64,000 bases of DNA from Orientallactaga sibirica (Eukaryota > Chordata > Mammalia > Rodentia > Dipodidae): assembly GCA_036365145.1 (NCBI GenBank), contig JAEOAD010000024.1:15948501-16012500 (forward strand), read 5' to 3'. A program made the translations under genes and the position numbers. Positions 33,420 to 43,863 of the stretch are shown here, one piece after another (positions within the stretch are counted from its first letter, which is position 1; the number at the start of each line of letters is the position of its first letter). The notes beneath the pieces are model-generated. The model saw only the letters and a list, made by a program, of their open reading frames with translations. It was not told the origin of the DNA and ran no database searches.

Positions 33420-33748
33420 GTATGCACGTGCATGCGTGCATGTGATTGGGGCACATGAATGCCACAATGCACACGCGGAGTGAGGAGGACACGCTTTCCG
33501 GCAGGCAGCAGTCCACACTGTCCATTTTCTTCGAGGCAGGGGCTCTCATTGTTCTCCACTGTGTTTGCCAAGCTAGCTGGGCTGCGAGCTTCTGGCAGGT
33601 TCACCTGTCTCCCCCTCCCTTCTTGCCACAGGTCTACTAAGGTCACAGCTGCTAACACTACAACATCCAGCCTCATGTGGATTCTGGAAATCTGAATGCA
33701 TGCTTATGTGGCAAGTACTTTGTCCACTGAACCATCTTCCTAGCCCCA
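33420..33748 (-). mobile_element. B4-like composite SINE, reverse, diverged
   Basis: A CATGCGTGCATGTG segment, TCTTCGAGGCAGGGGCTCTC, TGTGTTTGCCAAGCTAGCTGG, GTGGATTCTGGAAATCTGAATG and GAACCATCTTCCTAGCCCC follow the order of the copies at 5735 and 40245. The frames here on both strands are read through the repeat. Confidence 0.6.
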
Positions 33749-34039
33749 AGACAGCTTTTAACTTAAAGTTTCCTTGCCAGTAGACTTGCCTACCATATGT
33801 AACAAAAAGTTTTAAGTTATCATTCAAGGTTGGCAAGATGATATCCTGACACCTTTAATGAACAGGCTCGGTGTTCATTCCTGCTCATTTTTCTCTGTAG
33901 GCAGTTTTTGACACTGTAGTAATAAGAGGCTCCTGTGTTGCCATGCGGGATGTCCACAATCAAAGCAACAAAAGCATGGAAAGACATATAGCAATTGAGA
34001 CAGTATGGCAGCCATTTTGGTACAGGGTAGACAAAATTT

Positions 34040-34170
34040 ACAAACTAAAGGCAACAGAGGAGGAAGAAATGGTGATATGTGGATCAACCCCCTTTGGAAA
34101 AGTGTTTGAAAAGATCTGTTGAAGGTGATCTATAAGTGGAAATAGTATATCTCATTTCTAATAAATCTAC
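34040..34170 (+). mobile_element. Possible ancient L1/HAL1 fragment
   Basis: GGAAAAGTGTTTGAAAAGATC with TGTTGAAGGTGATCTATAAG resembles an old L1 3' segment. Weak. Confidence 0.3.
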
Positions 34171-34261
34171 AACAAACAATACATAAAAATAACTGTTGGG
34201 ATATCAAGGAATTAGGGTCAATAATTATTTTATAAATGAAGCAAAATGAGTATAATTAACT

Positions 34262-34482
34262 TTTTAAAAATATATATTTATTTGCAAGCAGAGAGAGAGA
34301 GAGAAAAGAGAGGCTGAGAGAGGAGAAAAATGGACACACCAGGGCTTCCGACCACTAAAAACGAACTTCAGATGCATATACCACCATATATCTGGATTTA
34401 TGGGGATACTGTGGATTCAAGTGTCTATGGACAGACTTTACAGACAGCTGCCTTAACCACTTGGCAATCTCTCCTGTCCCCC
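34262..34482 (-). mobile_element. B2-superfamily SINE, reverse, diverged
   Basis: A GAGAGAGAGAGAGAAAAGAG run, GACACACCAGGGCTTCCGACC, CTTCAGATGCATATACC and CTGCCTTAACCACTTGG follow the family order in reverse. Confidence 0.85.
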
Positions 34483-35162
34483 TGGGATAATTATCCTTAG
34501 TGATATAAAGTATGTACAGTGGAAATTAACCTTGTACAATGATAAATGCTCATTTTTTCCTGCTTACTACACCTTTAAAATAATTTTTATATGAACATAA
34601 TCAATAAATGTTAACTCTTAAAGCAATCCTGAAGAATCCTAGAGGGCTTAGGACTATGTGATTTTAAAGTTGAAAGGGCCTTAGAGAGTGTTCCTTTCAA
34701 CATCTCATAGTAAGTCATCTATATAAGTTGGCTGTGCTTTAAAACATACGGACCTTGTATTCCTCTCACTTTTATTGCCAGCTTGTTTCTCATGTAGCAG
34801 TTGGACTTTGTCTCCTTTCAAGCACAGAAAAAAACTGTATAAATCAAGGTTCTTTTGGATATATTCTTTCTCTCTCTTTCTCTCTCTCTCCCCTACATTA
34901 TACTCCCTCCATATCCATTTCTAAGCAGCCCTATGCATTCTGGTATTTCAAACATATTCATAGTAAATCAGAAAATTCACTTTGGGTCAAGAAGACTGGT
35001 AAAGTGGCAAAGAGGAAATCTTAAAACCAATGGCCCCTTGTTGTTATAGAATGACCTCAATATTTGACCTAGCAACTCAGTTCCTACAACATGATCTATA
35101 TCCCGTGAACCTGGAGAGTAAATCCATGCATAGCCTTCTCAATTTCTCCTGAACCTTGCATT
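34483..35162. other. Repeat-poor stretch
   Basis: A CT-rich run lies at 34866-34892. Nothing else recognised. Confidence 0.4.
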
Positions 35163-35178
35163 AGAAATCAATGATCTT

Positions 35179-35381
35179 GGGCTGGAGAAATGGCTTAGCA
35201 GTTAAGGTGTTTGCCTGCAAAGCCAAAGGATCCCGGTTCAACTCTCCAGGACCCACGTAAGCCAGATGCACAAGGTGGCACATGCATCTGGAGTTCATTT
35301 GCAGTGGCTGGGGCCCAGGCATGCACTTTCTCTCTCTCTCTCTCTTTTTCTCAAATATATAAATAAACTATATTAAAAAAG
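35179..35381 (+). mobile_element. B2-superfamily SINE, short subtype
   Basis: GGGCTGGAGAAATGGCTTAGC, GTTTGCCTGCAAAGCC, ACCCACGTAAGCCAGATGC, CATCTGGAGTTCATTTGC and a CT run. Target duplication AGAAATCAATGATCTT (two changes in the second copy) at 35163-35178 and 35382-35397. Confidence 0.95.
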
Positions 35382-35397
35382 AGAAATCGGTGGTCTT

Positions 35398-36031
35398 TAG
35401 GTATGTTTATTCCTTATCAATGAAGCAAGTATTTTATTTCCCATACTTAGTACATCTTCTCTCAGGATGCAGAGTACTTTCAGTGGAAATGTATAGAGCC
35501 CTTGAGAGTTTGACAGTGAAGACTTCATAATTTTCTGAACTCTTCTTCATTTCATGAAAGTCTAAAGGCAGTAAGGCATGATAAGAGCCAACAATTGCTG
35601 TGGAAAGACAGCTGGTCTTCCAGTTCTAATGCTGGGGTTTATGAATTATATAAACTTCTAGAGCCTCTTCTTTCTTGGCTACCAAACACAGACAATCAAA
35701 CCGATCTCATGGGTGATTTTATAAGGGAAAACAAGCCACAACAACAACAACACCACCAAAAAACAGATTCATGGTTTTCACATTCCTAAGAGCATTTTGC
35801 TTTCAGCAGAGGAAACTCACACTGTAGCCTCCTGAACACAAATTTTATTCTTAGCTTGAAAAGGGGACTTACTTAAAGGAAATTTTTCTCATAAATAATG
35901 TAAAATCTTGATCAATTAGTGAAATACTCACATATCACAAAGATAATATGTACTCTTGTACACCCATTTTCATTTTCTAGCTTTCTCTCAAATGAAATAA
36001 AAGTATTTTAAGATACATAATAAGTAAATAT
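35398..36031. other. Repeat-poor stretch
   Basis: A short CAA run lies at 35738-35752. No gene or transposon recognised. Confidence 0.4.
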
Positions 36032-36045
36032 AAAAGAATAGTTCA

Positions 36046-36281
36046 GGGGCCTGGAGAGATAACTTAGCAGTTAAGCGCTTGCCTGTGAAGCCTAAGGATT
36101 CGGGTTCGAGGCTCGATTCCCCAGAACCCATGTAAGCCAGATGCACAAGGTAGCGCATGCATCTGGAGTTCATTTGCAGTGGCTGGAGGCCCTGGCGGGC
36201 CCCTTCTCTCTACAGCCACCTGCCTCTTTCTCTCTCTGTCTATCTCTCTCAAATAAATAAATTAACAAAAAGAATTTTAAA
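36046..36281 (+). mobile_element. B2-superfamily SINE, well preserved
   Basis: CCTGGAGAGATAACTTAGCAG head, GGGTTCGAGGCTCGATTCCCC (intact B-box-like word, split by one insertion), CATCTGGAGTTCATTTGCAG and an AAATAAATAAATTAA tail. Target duplication AAAAGAATAGTTCA at 36032-36045 and 36282-36295. Retained CpGs suggest that it is recent. Confidence 0.95.
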
Positions 36282-36295
36282 AAAAGAATAGTTCA

Positions 36296-37195
36296 AGTAA
36301 ATTTAATTTTTTTGCAAGTTGCCACAGATCTCATACAATTCTTGCATTGTGTCTTTTTTGGGGGGGGGCAGGGGGAATTAGAAGCAATGCATGTATCCTT
36401 GTGTATTGTCACATACTCGATAGCAGTAAAGATAAACTCTCCTCCCCTAGGTAAAATTCCGTGTCAGCAGATGTTCCTCATGAGTGCACAGCACTGCTTA
36501 TCACACCAACTATACCCCCTTGGGAGAGATAAATAACTAAAAGATGAAGCCACAGATACCACACACAACATATATGTGATAAAATCAATACCCTCTTGAA
36601 CCTAATAGACCAAGAAAGAAAGGTCATTTTGAGGATTAAAAACTTTTGGGAGCATTGATAGCCTTAGGCAAAGCCAAAGGCTACTTGCCCACGTGATCAT
36701 TTGTTTTCTAAAACAGGTACCCAGGTCCTCCTTAGCAAAACCACCTGTACACAAGTTGGAGACAGCAGAAAGACAGAGTTCTTATTACTATACTCCTAAC
36801 TGGCCCACTCGGTACTTAAGGAGAAAGAAAATGTATACCTTTCTCTTTTCATTAATCTTCATAGACATAAAAAATAGCCTCCATTACTGCTGCAGTTTTG
36901 TAAGAAGCTATAGAAACCTCAGTGCTTTCAAACTGAGGATGGCAACCCATTAGGAGGTAATGGAGAAATTTAGCTGGGTCAACTTATCTTTGTTAAATAG
37001 GATAAACATATCTTAACAGAATAGAAGGGCAAGGAAAATTGAGAGAGCTTTACATTTTGTTTTTTGTTTTTTGAAATTTGTGGTTTGAAATCTGTGAACA
37101 GATTCTATACTTGGCAGGTTGGTACTCATGGAAAATGGATTTTTCACTGTGAATTGCAGTCAAAACAGCTTAGGAGCTCCTGACAAAAGTACTCT
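36296..37195. other. Repeat-poor block
   Basis: A T-rich then G-rich tract lies at 36353-36374. An 86-codon frame at 36693-36953 is unsupported. Confidence 0.4.
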
Positions 37196-37312
37196 TTGAT
37201 TAGACAGACAATGAAAGTGAGGCATAGAGGGTTATGGGCTTTGCACAGGCAAATCATGCAATGTTGTTCACTTGATGCTTCCAGGCTGCATTCAGATCTC
37301 TTCACTCATTCC
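37196..37312 (-). mobile_element. Probable MIR SINE fragment
   Basis: ACAATGAAAGTGAGGCATAGAG followed by GGGCTTTGCACAGGCAAATC resembles the reverse MIR core (AAACTGAGGCACAGAG, then TTGCCCAAGGTCAC). Strongly diverged. Confidence 0.45.
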
Positions 37313-37421
37313 AAATTTAATTTGTTCTCTCCTTATTTTTTTCTATATTGGAAAGTTGCAAATATACTGATTTTCTTTAACAAATATTATAATGGTATTT
37401 TAAAATACCAAAAAAAAAAAA

Positions 37422-37638
37422 ATGGTCTGGAGAGATTGCTTAGTGATTAAGGCAATTGCCTACAAAGCCAAAGGACGTAGGTTCAATTCCCCAGGACCCA
37501 CATAATCCAGATGCACAAGGTGGTACATGCGTCTGCAGTTCCTTTGCAGCAGCTGGAGACCCATTCTCTCCCTCTTTTCTTCCCTCTTTCTCTCTCTGCC
37601 TATTTCTTTCTCTCTCATATAAATAAAAATCAAGTTTA
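37422..37638 (+). mobile_element. B2-superfamily SINE, short subtype
   Basis: TCTGGAGAGATTGCTTAGTG head, AAAGCCAAAGGACG, GGTTCAATTCCCCAGG and a long CT-rich 3' end. Target duplication AAAATACCAAAAAAA on both sides. Confidence 0.93.
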
Positions 37639-37867
37639 AAAAATACCAAAAAAATTACACCAAAGTACTTACATGTATAAAACTATAACTTTGTTCAGCC
37701 CCAATTTGTTCCTTTCTTGAAATCTATTGTTGGAGGTAGCCTCAGAGATCCAGTGCAGTGATCCTGTCCTGCTGGTGTTGATTTCATGTTATAATCCCAT
37801 CTCATCAAAGGTCACTCAAACCAAGTGTTGTCCTTTACATGAACAGGATATGGCAAGATATTAATTC

Positions 37868-38098
37868 TGGGCTGGAGAGATGGCTTAATGGTTAAGGCAC
37901 CTGCCTGCAAAGCCTAAGAACACCCATTCAAATCTCCAGGTCCCAAGTTTAGCCAGATGCAAAAGTGCGCAATGTTGCACATGAACACAAGGGGGCACAT
38001 GCGTCTGAAGTGCATTCACAGTGGCTGAGAGGCCCTAGTGTGCCCACTCTCCCTGTCTCTCTCTCTTTCTGTGTCTTTCTCAAATTAAAAAAAAAAAA
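37868..38098 (+). mobile_element. B2-superfamily SINE, long subtype
   Basis: GGGCTGGAGAGATGGCTTAATG, AAGTTTAGCCAGATGC, GCGCAATGTTGCACATG, AACACAAGGGGGCACATGCG and AGTGGCTGAGAGGCCC. Target duplication AGATATTAATTC at about 37856-37867 and 38099-38110. Confidence 0.95.
37985..37998 (+). promoter_or_regulatory. CTCF-like core word in long SINE
   Basis: ACACAAGGGGGCAC; the first C of the core has changed to A, so binding is less likely than at 13132. Confidence 0.25.
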
Positions 38099-38110
38099 AG
38101 ATATTAATTC

Positions 38111-38716
38111 AAGGTCACATTACACATAGATAGTCACTTCTATCTTGCATACTCTTTCATGTTGGTCATTCTGGTGAAGTTGTAGCCATACTGTCAAGTA
38201 TCCTACAGAGAAAGTTCTATGGAAAGGAAAAGAGCCACTCACAACAACCCCAAAGAAATGGAAGCCTCTGTCCATCAAGTGGGTGAAACGGAACCTGCTA
38301 GTGATTAGCAACATCTGGCTGATGAAACCTGAGTGTAGACCAGGCTTCTGCCCAAACCTTGATGAATCTCGAGAGAAGCATGATTGAGGAGCGCAGTTTC
38401 GACCCACAGGAACTCGAGCGGTTGTGTCTTCAGCTACTAAAGTTGGGCATAGTTTTTGTCACGCAGCAAGAGGTAAATAATGCATCAACTATTTCCCATC
38501 AGAATATGAAAACTACTTGGAAAAGATTGTGATTTTTCACTCACTAATAAGAAAGGTTAAAGTAGCTTTTGAAACAAATAACTCCATGGGATGGAAAGAG
38601 GGAAAAATAGAAAAAATGTGGTGGCAGAGTATAAGACTGGAATATTAAGATGTGTTTTAAAATAAGCCGTAAAGGGCAATAATATGTCTGGGTTTTGTTG
38701 TTGTTTTGAGCAAGAT
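38111..38716. other. Repeat-poor block with a short CpG-retaining frame
   Basis: No transposon recognised with confidence. At 38326-38472 a forward frame of 49 codons runs up to a GTAAAT that could be a splice donor at 38473. It encodes SFDPQELERLC and similar polar sequence, and about six CpGs lie in roughly 110 bp in an otherwise CpG-poor region. There is no convincing acceptor, and I recognise no protein family. It could be an exon, a conserved element or chance. Confidence 0.35.
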
Positions 38717-38728
38717 ATAGAGAAATTG

Positions 38729-38913
38729 TGGGGCTTAGCAGTTAAGGCGTTTGTCTGCAAAGCCAAATGATCCCAGTTCAACTCTCTAGGCCCCACGTAA
38801 GCCAGATGCACAAGGGGGCTCATGCATCTGGAGTTGGTTTGCAGTGACTAGAGGCCCTGGCACACCCATTCTTTCTCTCTCTCTCTTTCTCTCTCTCTCT
38901 CTAATAAAAAAAA
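38729..38913 (+). mobile_element. B2-superfamily SINE, 5'-truncated
   Basis: Begins TGGGGCTTAGCAGTTAAGGCG, lacking the GGCTGGAGAGAT head, then AACTCTCTAGGCCCCACG, AAGCCAGATGCACAAGG and a CT run. Target duplication ATAGAGAAATTG at 38717-38728 and 38914-38925. Confidence 0.95.
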
Positions 38914-38925
38914 ATAGAGAAATTG

Positions 38926-39137
38926 TAAAACCGCACATGTTGCTTGAGAATATAGAATTGTATAACTATTGTAGAACAGAATTTAGGAGATTCTTCAAAA
39001 TTAACAGAATTTCCAACTGATTCCAATAATTACACCTCTATGTGTATACCCAAGAAAGTTAAAAACACAAGTCCACACAAACAATGATACAGGAGCGCTC
39101 AAATACCATTATTCATAATAACCAAAAGGTAGAAAGT
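38926..39137 (+). mobile_element. Ancient L1 (L1M) 3' region, segment 1
   Basis: AGGAGATTCTTCAAAATTAACAG, TTACACCTCTATGTGTATACCC and TATTCATAATAACCAAAAGG, in spaced form, are typical of the ORF2 end of old L1. It continues after the B4-like insertion at 39138. Confidence 0.8.
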
Positions 39138-39416
39138 GGGCTGGGAAGACATCTCAGTGGATAAAGCACTTGCTTTACATGATTGAGGGCCTGCCTTTGG
39201 ATCCCCAGAACCCACATAAACTTGAAATCAGTAGCATGTACCTGTAATCCCAGTGCTCTAAACATAAGATGGGAGATGGAGACAGGAGAATCCCTGCAAA
39301 GTCACTGGTCAGCTAACCTGGTGTCCATAGCATCAAACAAACAAGTTGAAAGGCAAAAGCTGATTCCTAGGTTGTCTTCTGATCTCCACATGTGTGCTGT
39401 GACACATACCTATATT
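39138..39416 (+). mobile_element. B4-like SINE nested in L1M
   Basis: GGGCTGGGAAGACATCTCAG, AAGCACTTGC, TGGATCCCCAGAACCCACA, TGTACCTGTAATCCCAGTGC and CTCCACATGTGTGCTGTGACAC follow the rodent B4 order, with a tRNA-like head and a B1-like middle. Confidence 0.75.
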
Positions 39417-39452
39417 ACATGAAACAATTCAAGTGTCTGACATCAGATGAAT
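39417..39452 (+). mobile_element. Ancient L1M, segment 2
   Basis: ACAATTCAAGTGTCTGACATC with AGATGAATGG continues the L1 (ACAACCCAAGTGTCCATC, then GATGAATGGATAAA) directly from segment 1. Confidence 0.75.
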
Positions 39453-39588
39453 GGCTGGGCATAATGACACATGCCTTTAATCCCAGCAACTCAAGAGGCA
39501 GAGGTAGGATGATTGCTGTAAATTCAAGGCTATACTGGGACCACAGAGTGGGTTCCAGGTCAGCCTGGGCTAGAGTGAAAGATCAGTG
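39453..39588 (+). mobile_element. B1 SINE nested in L1M
   Basis: CTGGGCATAATGACACATGCC, TTTAATCCCAGCAACTC, GGCAGAGGTAGGATG and GTCAGCCTGGGCTAGAGTG. It splits the L1 at GATGAATGG, with GATCAGTGGATAAAGG after it, consistent with a degenerate target duplication. Confidence 0.9.
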
Positions 39589-39960
39589 GATAAAGGAATG
39601 TTGCCAAGCTCTCACAGTTGTTCAGCCAGTCACTAAAAGAAAGGAAAAGTCCTGACACATGGTATACCAGGGACGCACTGTAAAATCTCTACACTAAGAG
39701 ACAGAAGCCTACATAAGACATGTCTGCATGATTCACAGTATCCAACACGTCCACAACAGACAAATCTACAGAGAGTGGATGATTAGTTGACCTGGAGCAG
39801 GGAGGGAGAGTTTAGAACATGACTAGGGTTTCTTTGGGGGGGGGGGTGATAAAGATACTTTGGAATTAGTGGTTGTATAACACTATAGGTATACCAAAAC
39901 TACTGCATTTTGCATTTTAAGATGGCTAAAATTGTGAATTTTATGTTATGGGTCTTTTAC
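39589..39960 (+). mobile_element. Ancient L1M 3' UTR, segment 3
   Basis: AGACAAATCTACAGAGAGTGG, GGTTTCTTTGGGGG, GATAAAGATACTTTGGAATTAG, ACTACTGCATTTTGCATTTTAAG and TGAATTTTATGTTATGG follow the 3' UTR order of L1M elements. It includes an 11-G run at 39836-39846. Confidence 0.75.
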
Positions 39961-39984
39961 TTACTTTCTGTTTGTTAAATTTAA

Positions 39985-40168
39985 AAAAAAAGATTATTTA
40001 TTTACAAGGAGAGACAATGGGTACACCCAGATCTCTGACTGCTACAAATGAACTCCAGATGCATGTGTCACTTGTGCATCTGTCTTTGCATGGGTATTGG
40101 GAAATTGAACCTGGGCTGTCAGGTTTTGCAAGCAAGTGCCTTTAACTGCTGAGCCATCTCCTCAGTCC
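39985..40168 (-). mobile_element. B2-superfamily SINE, reverse
   Basis: AGAGACAATGGGTACACCC, AAATGAACTCCAGATGC, GCAAGCAAGTGCCTTTAAC and GAGCCATCTCCTCAG. Moderately diverged. Confidence 0.88.
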
Positions 40169-40244
40169 CCTTATTTTCTTTTATAAAGACACCTGAACTA
40201 ACACAGGAATAAAGAAATGAAACAAAAGTGAAATTTTAAAATAA

Positions 40245-40608
40245 TGTTGCATTTGTCTGTTCATGTGGTGTGTGTAGTGTGCATATCTATTTATGTATGT
40301 TCATATGTGAGTAGGCACATGTGTGTGCAGGTGTGTGGAGACCAGAGATCAACATCAGATGCTTTCCTTAATCACTTCCTCACATTTTTTGAGACAAGGT
40401 CTCTCAGTGAAGTGAGAACTCTTAGACTGGGTTTGACTAGCCAGCTGGTTAAGTCCCATGGAATTTCCTGTCTTTCCTCCACAGAACTGGAATTACAGGC
40501 ATGCTTGCTGCCATGCCCAGCTTTTATGTGATTCTTGGGATCCAAGTTCAGGTCGGCTGTTGCTTACATAGTAAGCCCTCTACCCACTGAGCCATCTCCA
40601 CAACCCAA
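40245..40608 (-). mobile_element. B4-like composite SINE, reverse
   Basis: TGTG-rich segment, GTGGAGACCAGAGATCAACATC, TTTTGAGACAAGGTCTCTCAG, GGAATTACAGGCATGCTTGC and TGAGCCATCTCCACAACCC. Best preserved of the four reverse B4-like copies. Confidence 0.78.
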
Positions 40609-40631
40609 GAACTTTTTAATTTATATTTCTT

Positions 40632-40825
40632 TCTTGAATATTCTATATCTATGTATTTCTTGATGAGAGAAAGAGAGAATGGGCACTCCAGGGTCTCCAG
40701 CCACTGCAAATGAATTCCAGACACATGCACCAGCATGTGCATCTGGCTTATGTGGGTTCTGGGTAATGAACCCGGGTCCTTAGGCTTCTCAAGCAAGTGA
40801 CTTAACCATCTCTCCAGCCCCTTCA
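40632..40825 (-). mobile_element. B2-superfamily SINE, reverse
   Basis: GAGAGAATGGGCACTCCAGG, CACTGCAAATGAATTCC, CATCTGGCTTATGTGGG, CCGGGTCCTTAGGC and CCATCTCTCCAGCCCC. Target duplication TTTATATTTCTT at 40620-40631 and 40826-40837. Confidence 0.95.
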
Positions 40826-40837
40826 TTTATATTTCTT

Positions 40838-41480
40838 ATTCCTCTCCTAAGGCACTGGTCCCCTTTTCAGTCTCCACTGTCTTGGAGAAATTACCCATCT
40901 AGCAAGGAGCAATGGCATACGCGAGCTATTTCTGAGGGATCAGTGCCTCACTCTGCTGCAAAACATCCAAGAGATAAGCCATCCTCATAAAAATCAAAAC
41001 CACGTCTTCCTTAAACTATCTGAACATTTTTTTCCAACCTTAAAGTATATAAAAGCTGAAGTCTTCTATTTAAAAAAAATTCTTTCCACATGAAACTTTA
41101 TAGGGGTCAAAGATTTTATTCTTGTAAAATAATTCCCTAATGGGCTTTTAGACATAGTCTGATCAACAGAAATTCTTTTGAAGTGCTTAAAGAAAAATTA
41201 AAAGTCCATCATTAGTACAGAAAAGACAAAAGGAACATTCCTATGAATAGAATCGTGTAATCAGAGACCTGAGAAGGAAATTTGACTTGTAAAGGATGAC
41301 TCATTTTGATGCTTTTCAGAGGACCCTGCAGCTCAAAAAGAATTGTCAAAGGTTTTAATGCTTAAGTATGTAGATAATAAGTATTTCCACATCTCTCTCT
41401 GCATGGCTTCTTCTCCCCACCCCTACATATATCCAACTCTTCTTCTGTCTGAGACTAGTTCTGTGGTCAAATTCACAATA
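40838..41480. other. Repeat-poor stretch
   Basis: No repeat or gene recognised. Confidence 0.4.
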
Positions 41481-41491
41481 GCATTTCTTCT

Positions 41492-41679
41492 TTCTTTCTC
41501 TCTCTCTCTCTCATTTTTTTTTTGTTTTTTTCATTTTTTGGTTTTTCAAGGTAGGGTCTCTAGCACAGGCTGACCTGGAATTCACTATGTAATCTCAAGG
41601 TGGCCTCGAACTCATGGCGATCCTCCTACCTTTGCCTCCTGAATGCTGGGATTAAAGGCTTGTGCCACCACACCCGGCT
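41492..41679 (-). mobile_element. B1 SINE, reverse, with CT-rich tail
   Basis: AGGTAGGGTCTCTAGCACAGG, GAATTCACTATGTAATCTC, GGCGATCCTCCTACC and GCCACCACACCCGGC. Target duplication GCATTTCTTCT at 41481-41491 and 41680-41690, with a CT and poly-T tail at the left. Confidence 0.95.
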
Positions 41680-41690
41680 GCATTTCTTCT

Positions 41691-42494
41691 CTTTAGTCCA
41701 TTTTCAATCAAAGCCCTCTCCACTTCCTTCCTAGGCTTTCTGAGTCATTCCTGACTGGCCAGTACGTCATGTGTATCTAGGAGGATCATCTTGCTTTAAA
41801 CCCTTATTCTACAGTGTGATGGTTTCTCTACATGCAAACAAGATAGGTCTTTTCAGTCTCCATTGCTATAGGAAGTTAGTGTTGCCTTTGGATCTAATTC
41901 CAATGAAACAATTGTTTAATTATAATGTCTTCAGAATTACTTACTGTTAGAGTCAGAACAAACTCATGTCATTTAGCTTTTGCCACCCATGCTTCCTCAT
42001 CCCTGTGCTTTTGGTATTCTGAGAAAGTCTCCCTGTGTCTTGCACGGCCAAGGTCTGCTTATCTTTCAAGAGGCAAATCACATGTTTGCTCCACAGAGAG
42101 CTGCTCAACTTCCAGGCTGGAAACAACACTTCCTTGCTCCAAGTTGCTATCCATCTTATTATAAGATCCTTCAGTACACTGCGATCAGTTGTCGCCATGG
42201 GGGCTTTTCTCAGGATTCTAAAAGACAGAATTCTGAGCGAGCAAGCCTATTACCTGATTTGAAGTAAGTGTTCAATAAATTACTATAAAATATGTAGGTA
42301 AGCAGAGGGTAAATGTTCTTCAGATGTTTCTATAGCATTTTGCTGCCTCATGATTAAATGACTTCTATAGAATTTTTGTCACTTATACCACAGGCATTAG
42401 CAGTTGCTTAGGAACATTATTATTCATCCCTAATTATACAAATTGCCTCCGCTCCACATTCTGTAGGTTACTCCACAGAATTTACCATCATTCT
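41691..42494. other. Repeat-poor block
   Basis: Forward and reverse frames at 41925-42267 overlap heavily and match no family I know. Nothing else recognised. Confidence 0.4.
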
Positions 42495-42707
42495 TGGAAA
42501 CAAAACTCTCCAGTCAAGAGTCCAAGTTCAAAGCCCAGCCCTAGAACACCCTAGCTGTGACTTCGGGCAAACAACACAGCAGCATTCTGCTTGCGGTGCT
42601 TCATCTTATAAGAATAGTAAGGCTTAAATTATTTACTGCCTATAAAGCTCATAGAACTGTCTCAGCACAGAGTAAGTAGCCAATAAATATTAGCTATAGT
42701 TATTACC
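42495..42707 (+). mobile_element. MIR SINE
   Basis: AGAGTCCAAGTTCAAAGCCC, CTAGCTGTGACTTCGGGC, CTCATAGAACTGTCTCAGC and AGTAGCCAATAAATATTAGC align by eye along nearly the whole MIR consensus. Confidence 0.8.
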
Positions 42708-43020
42708 CAAGTAAGAAACAGAAAATCAATGTCCATAAGTCAGAGTGTTGCCCTAATGACAGTCAATTTATTTAAAAAGCACTATTTAATTCATCTGAAA
42801 ACACCATTTGCTCTCTGTGTTCTCTGCTCCTTAAAAAACATGGTGTCCTTTCCTGCCAGTTGTCACAAGGCTACTCTTGACATGAACTGCTTGTCTATTT
42901 ATGGTTCTGCCCAACAATATGGCAGAAAGTCAACACCTTAAGTCAAACCAGGTCAAATGTAGTTAGCACAGGTTGGGGGGATTCTAGTTTATTTATTAAT
43001 CAAATGATGAGGTGGTTTCT
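42708..43020. other. Repeat-poor stretch
   Basis: A 70-codon frame at 42729-42941 is unsupported. No repeat recognised. Confidence 0.4.
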
Positions 43021-43021
43021 C

Positions 43022-43163
43022 CCTTTTTTGTTTTTGTTAAGGTTTTATTCTTTTTTAATTTAATTTTATTTTTTTTTATTGAAAACTTCTTTAATTGTAG
43101 ACAATATCCCATGGTACTTCCCTCACTTCCCCCCCAGTTTTATCCTTTTTAAAAATTTTATTT
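43022..43163 (-). mobile_element. Probable L1 3' end, reverse
   Basis: TTATTGAAAACTTCTTTAATTG, in spaced form, GTAGACAATATCCCATGGTAC and a C-rich run resemble a rodent L1 3' end with its poly-T at the left. Confidence 0.5.
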
Positions 43164-43349
43164 GGAGCTGGAGAGATGGCTTAGCGGTTAAGGCATTTGC
43201 TTGCAAAACCAAAGGATCCTGGTTCAATTCTCCACAACCCACGTAAGCCAGATACACAAGGGGCACACGCATATGGAGTTTGTTTGCAGTGGCTAGATGC
43301 CCTGACATGCCCTCTCTCTCTCTCTCTCAAATAAATAAATAAAATATAT
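43164..43349 (+). mobile_element. B2-superfamily SINE, short subtype
   Basis: GGAGCTGGAGAGATGGCTTAGC, GGTTCAATTCTCCACAACCC, AAGCCAGATACACAAGG and a CTCTCAAATAAATAAATAAA tail. Confidence 0.93.
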
Positions 43350-43354
43350 TTTTA

Positions 43355-43720
43355 AATTCATTAAGGACATACTTTGTATGGATACATCATGTGTAAGTAC
43401 CATCTTTTCCCTCCTTCCTGCCCCCATTCTGCTGGGGTCCCTCCTCAGTGGGGTTGCTGGTATTCTCCATGGGGTTGTGGATTATGCATTGTGGGAGCAG
43501 CAGTCAGTTTGGGGGGAAGGCAATGCCTCTGGGTATCCCAACCTGTGACTCTTACAACTTTTACGCCCCCCCCCTTCTACAAAATTCCCTGAGCCTTTGT
43601 GGACGTCTTAAGTCTACGTAAGTGATGAGCTCTTAGAAGCCTCGGGATTTCTGCTTTGGGTTTTATTCTTTTTGAGGACTGATCCATGCGCCCATTTCCA
43701 GACTGTCAGATACACTAATT
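43355..43720 (-). mobile_element. L1 3' UTR, reverse (lineage-specific family)
   Basis: TTTGTATGGATACATCATG, GTGGGGTTGCTGGTATTCTCC, ATGGGGTTGTGGATTATG, GGCAATGCCTCTGGG, AAAATTCCCTGAGCC and GATGAGCTCTTAGAAGCC are the reverse complements of words in the copy at 50605-51235. Confidence 0.75.
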
Positions 43721-43863
43721 TACAGTTGCTACATCTGTTCTGTTCCTGACTCTGGTGGTGACTTACAGAAGAGGGTCACTTTATGTGTGTTCCTTATAAC
43801 AAGCCCGTCTGAATTGTGAATTCTACGCTGCAATGAGAGTTTAATTTAAAATTTTTTACTGTC

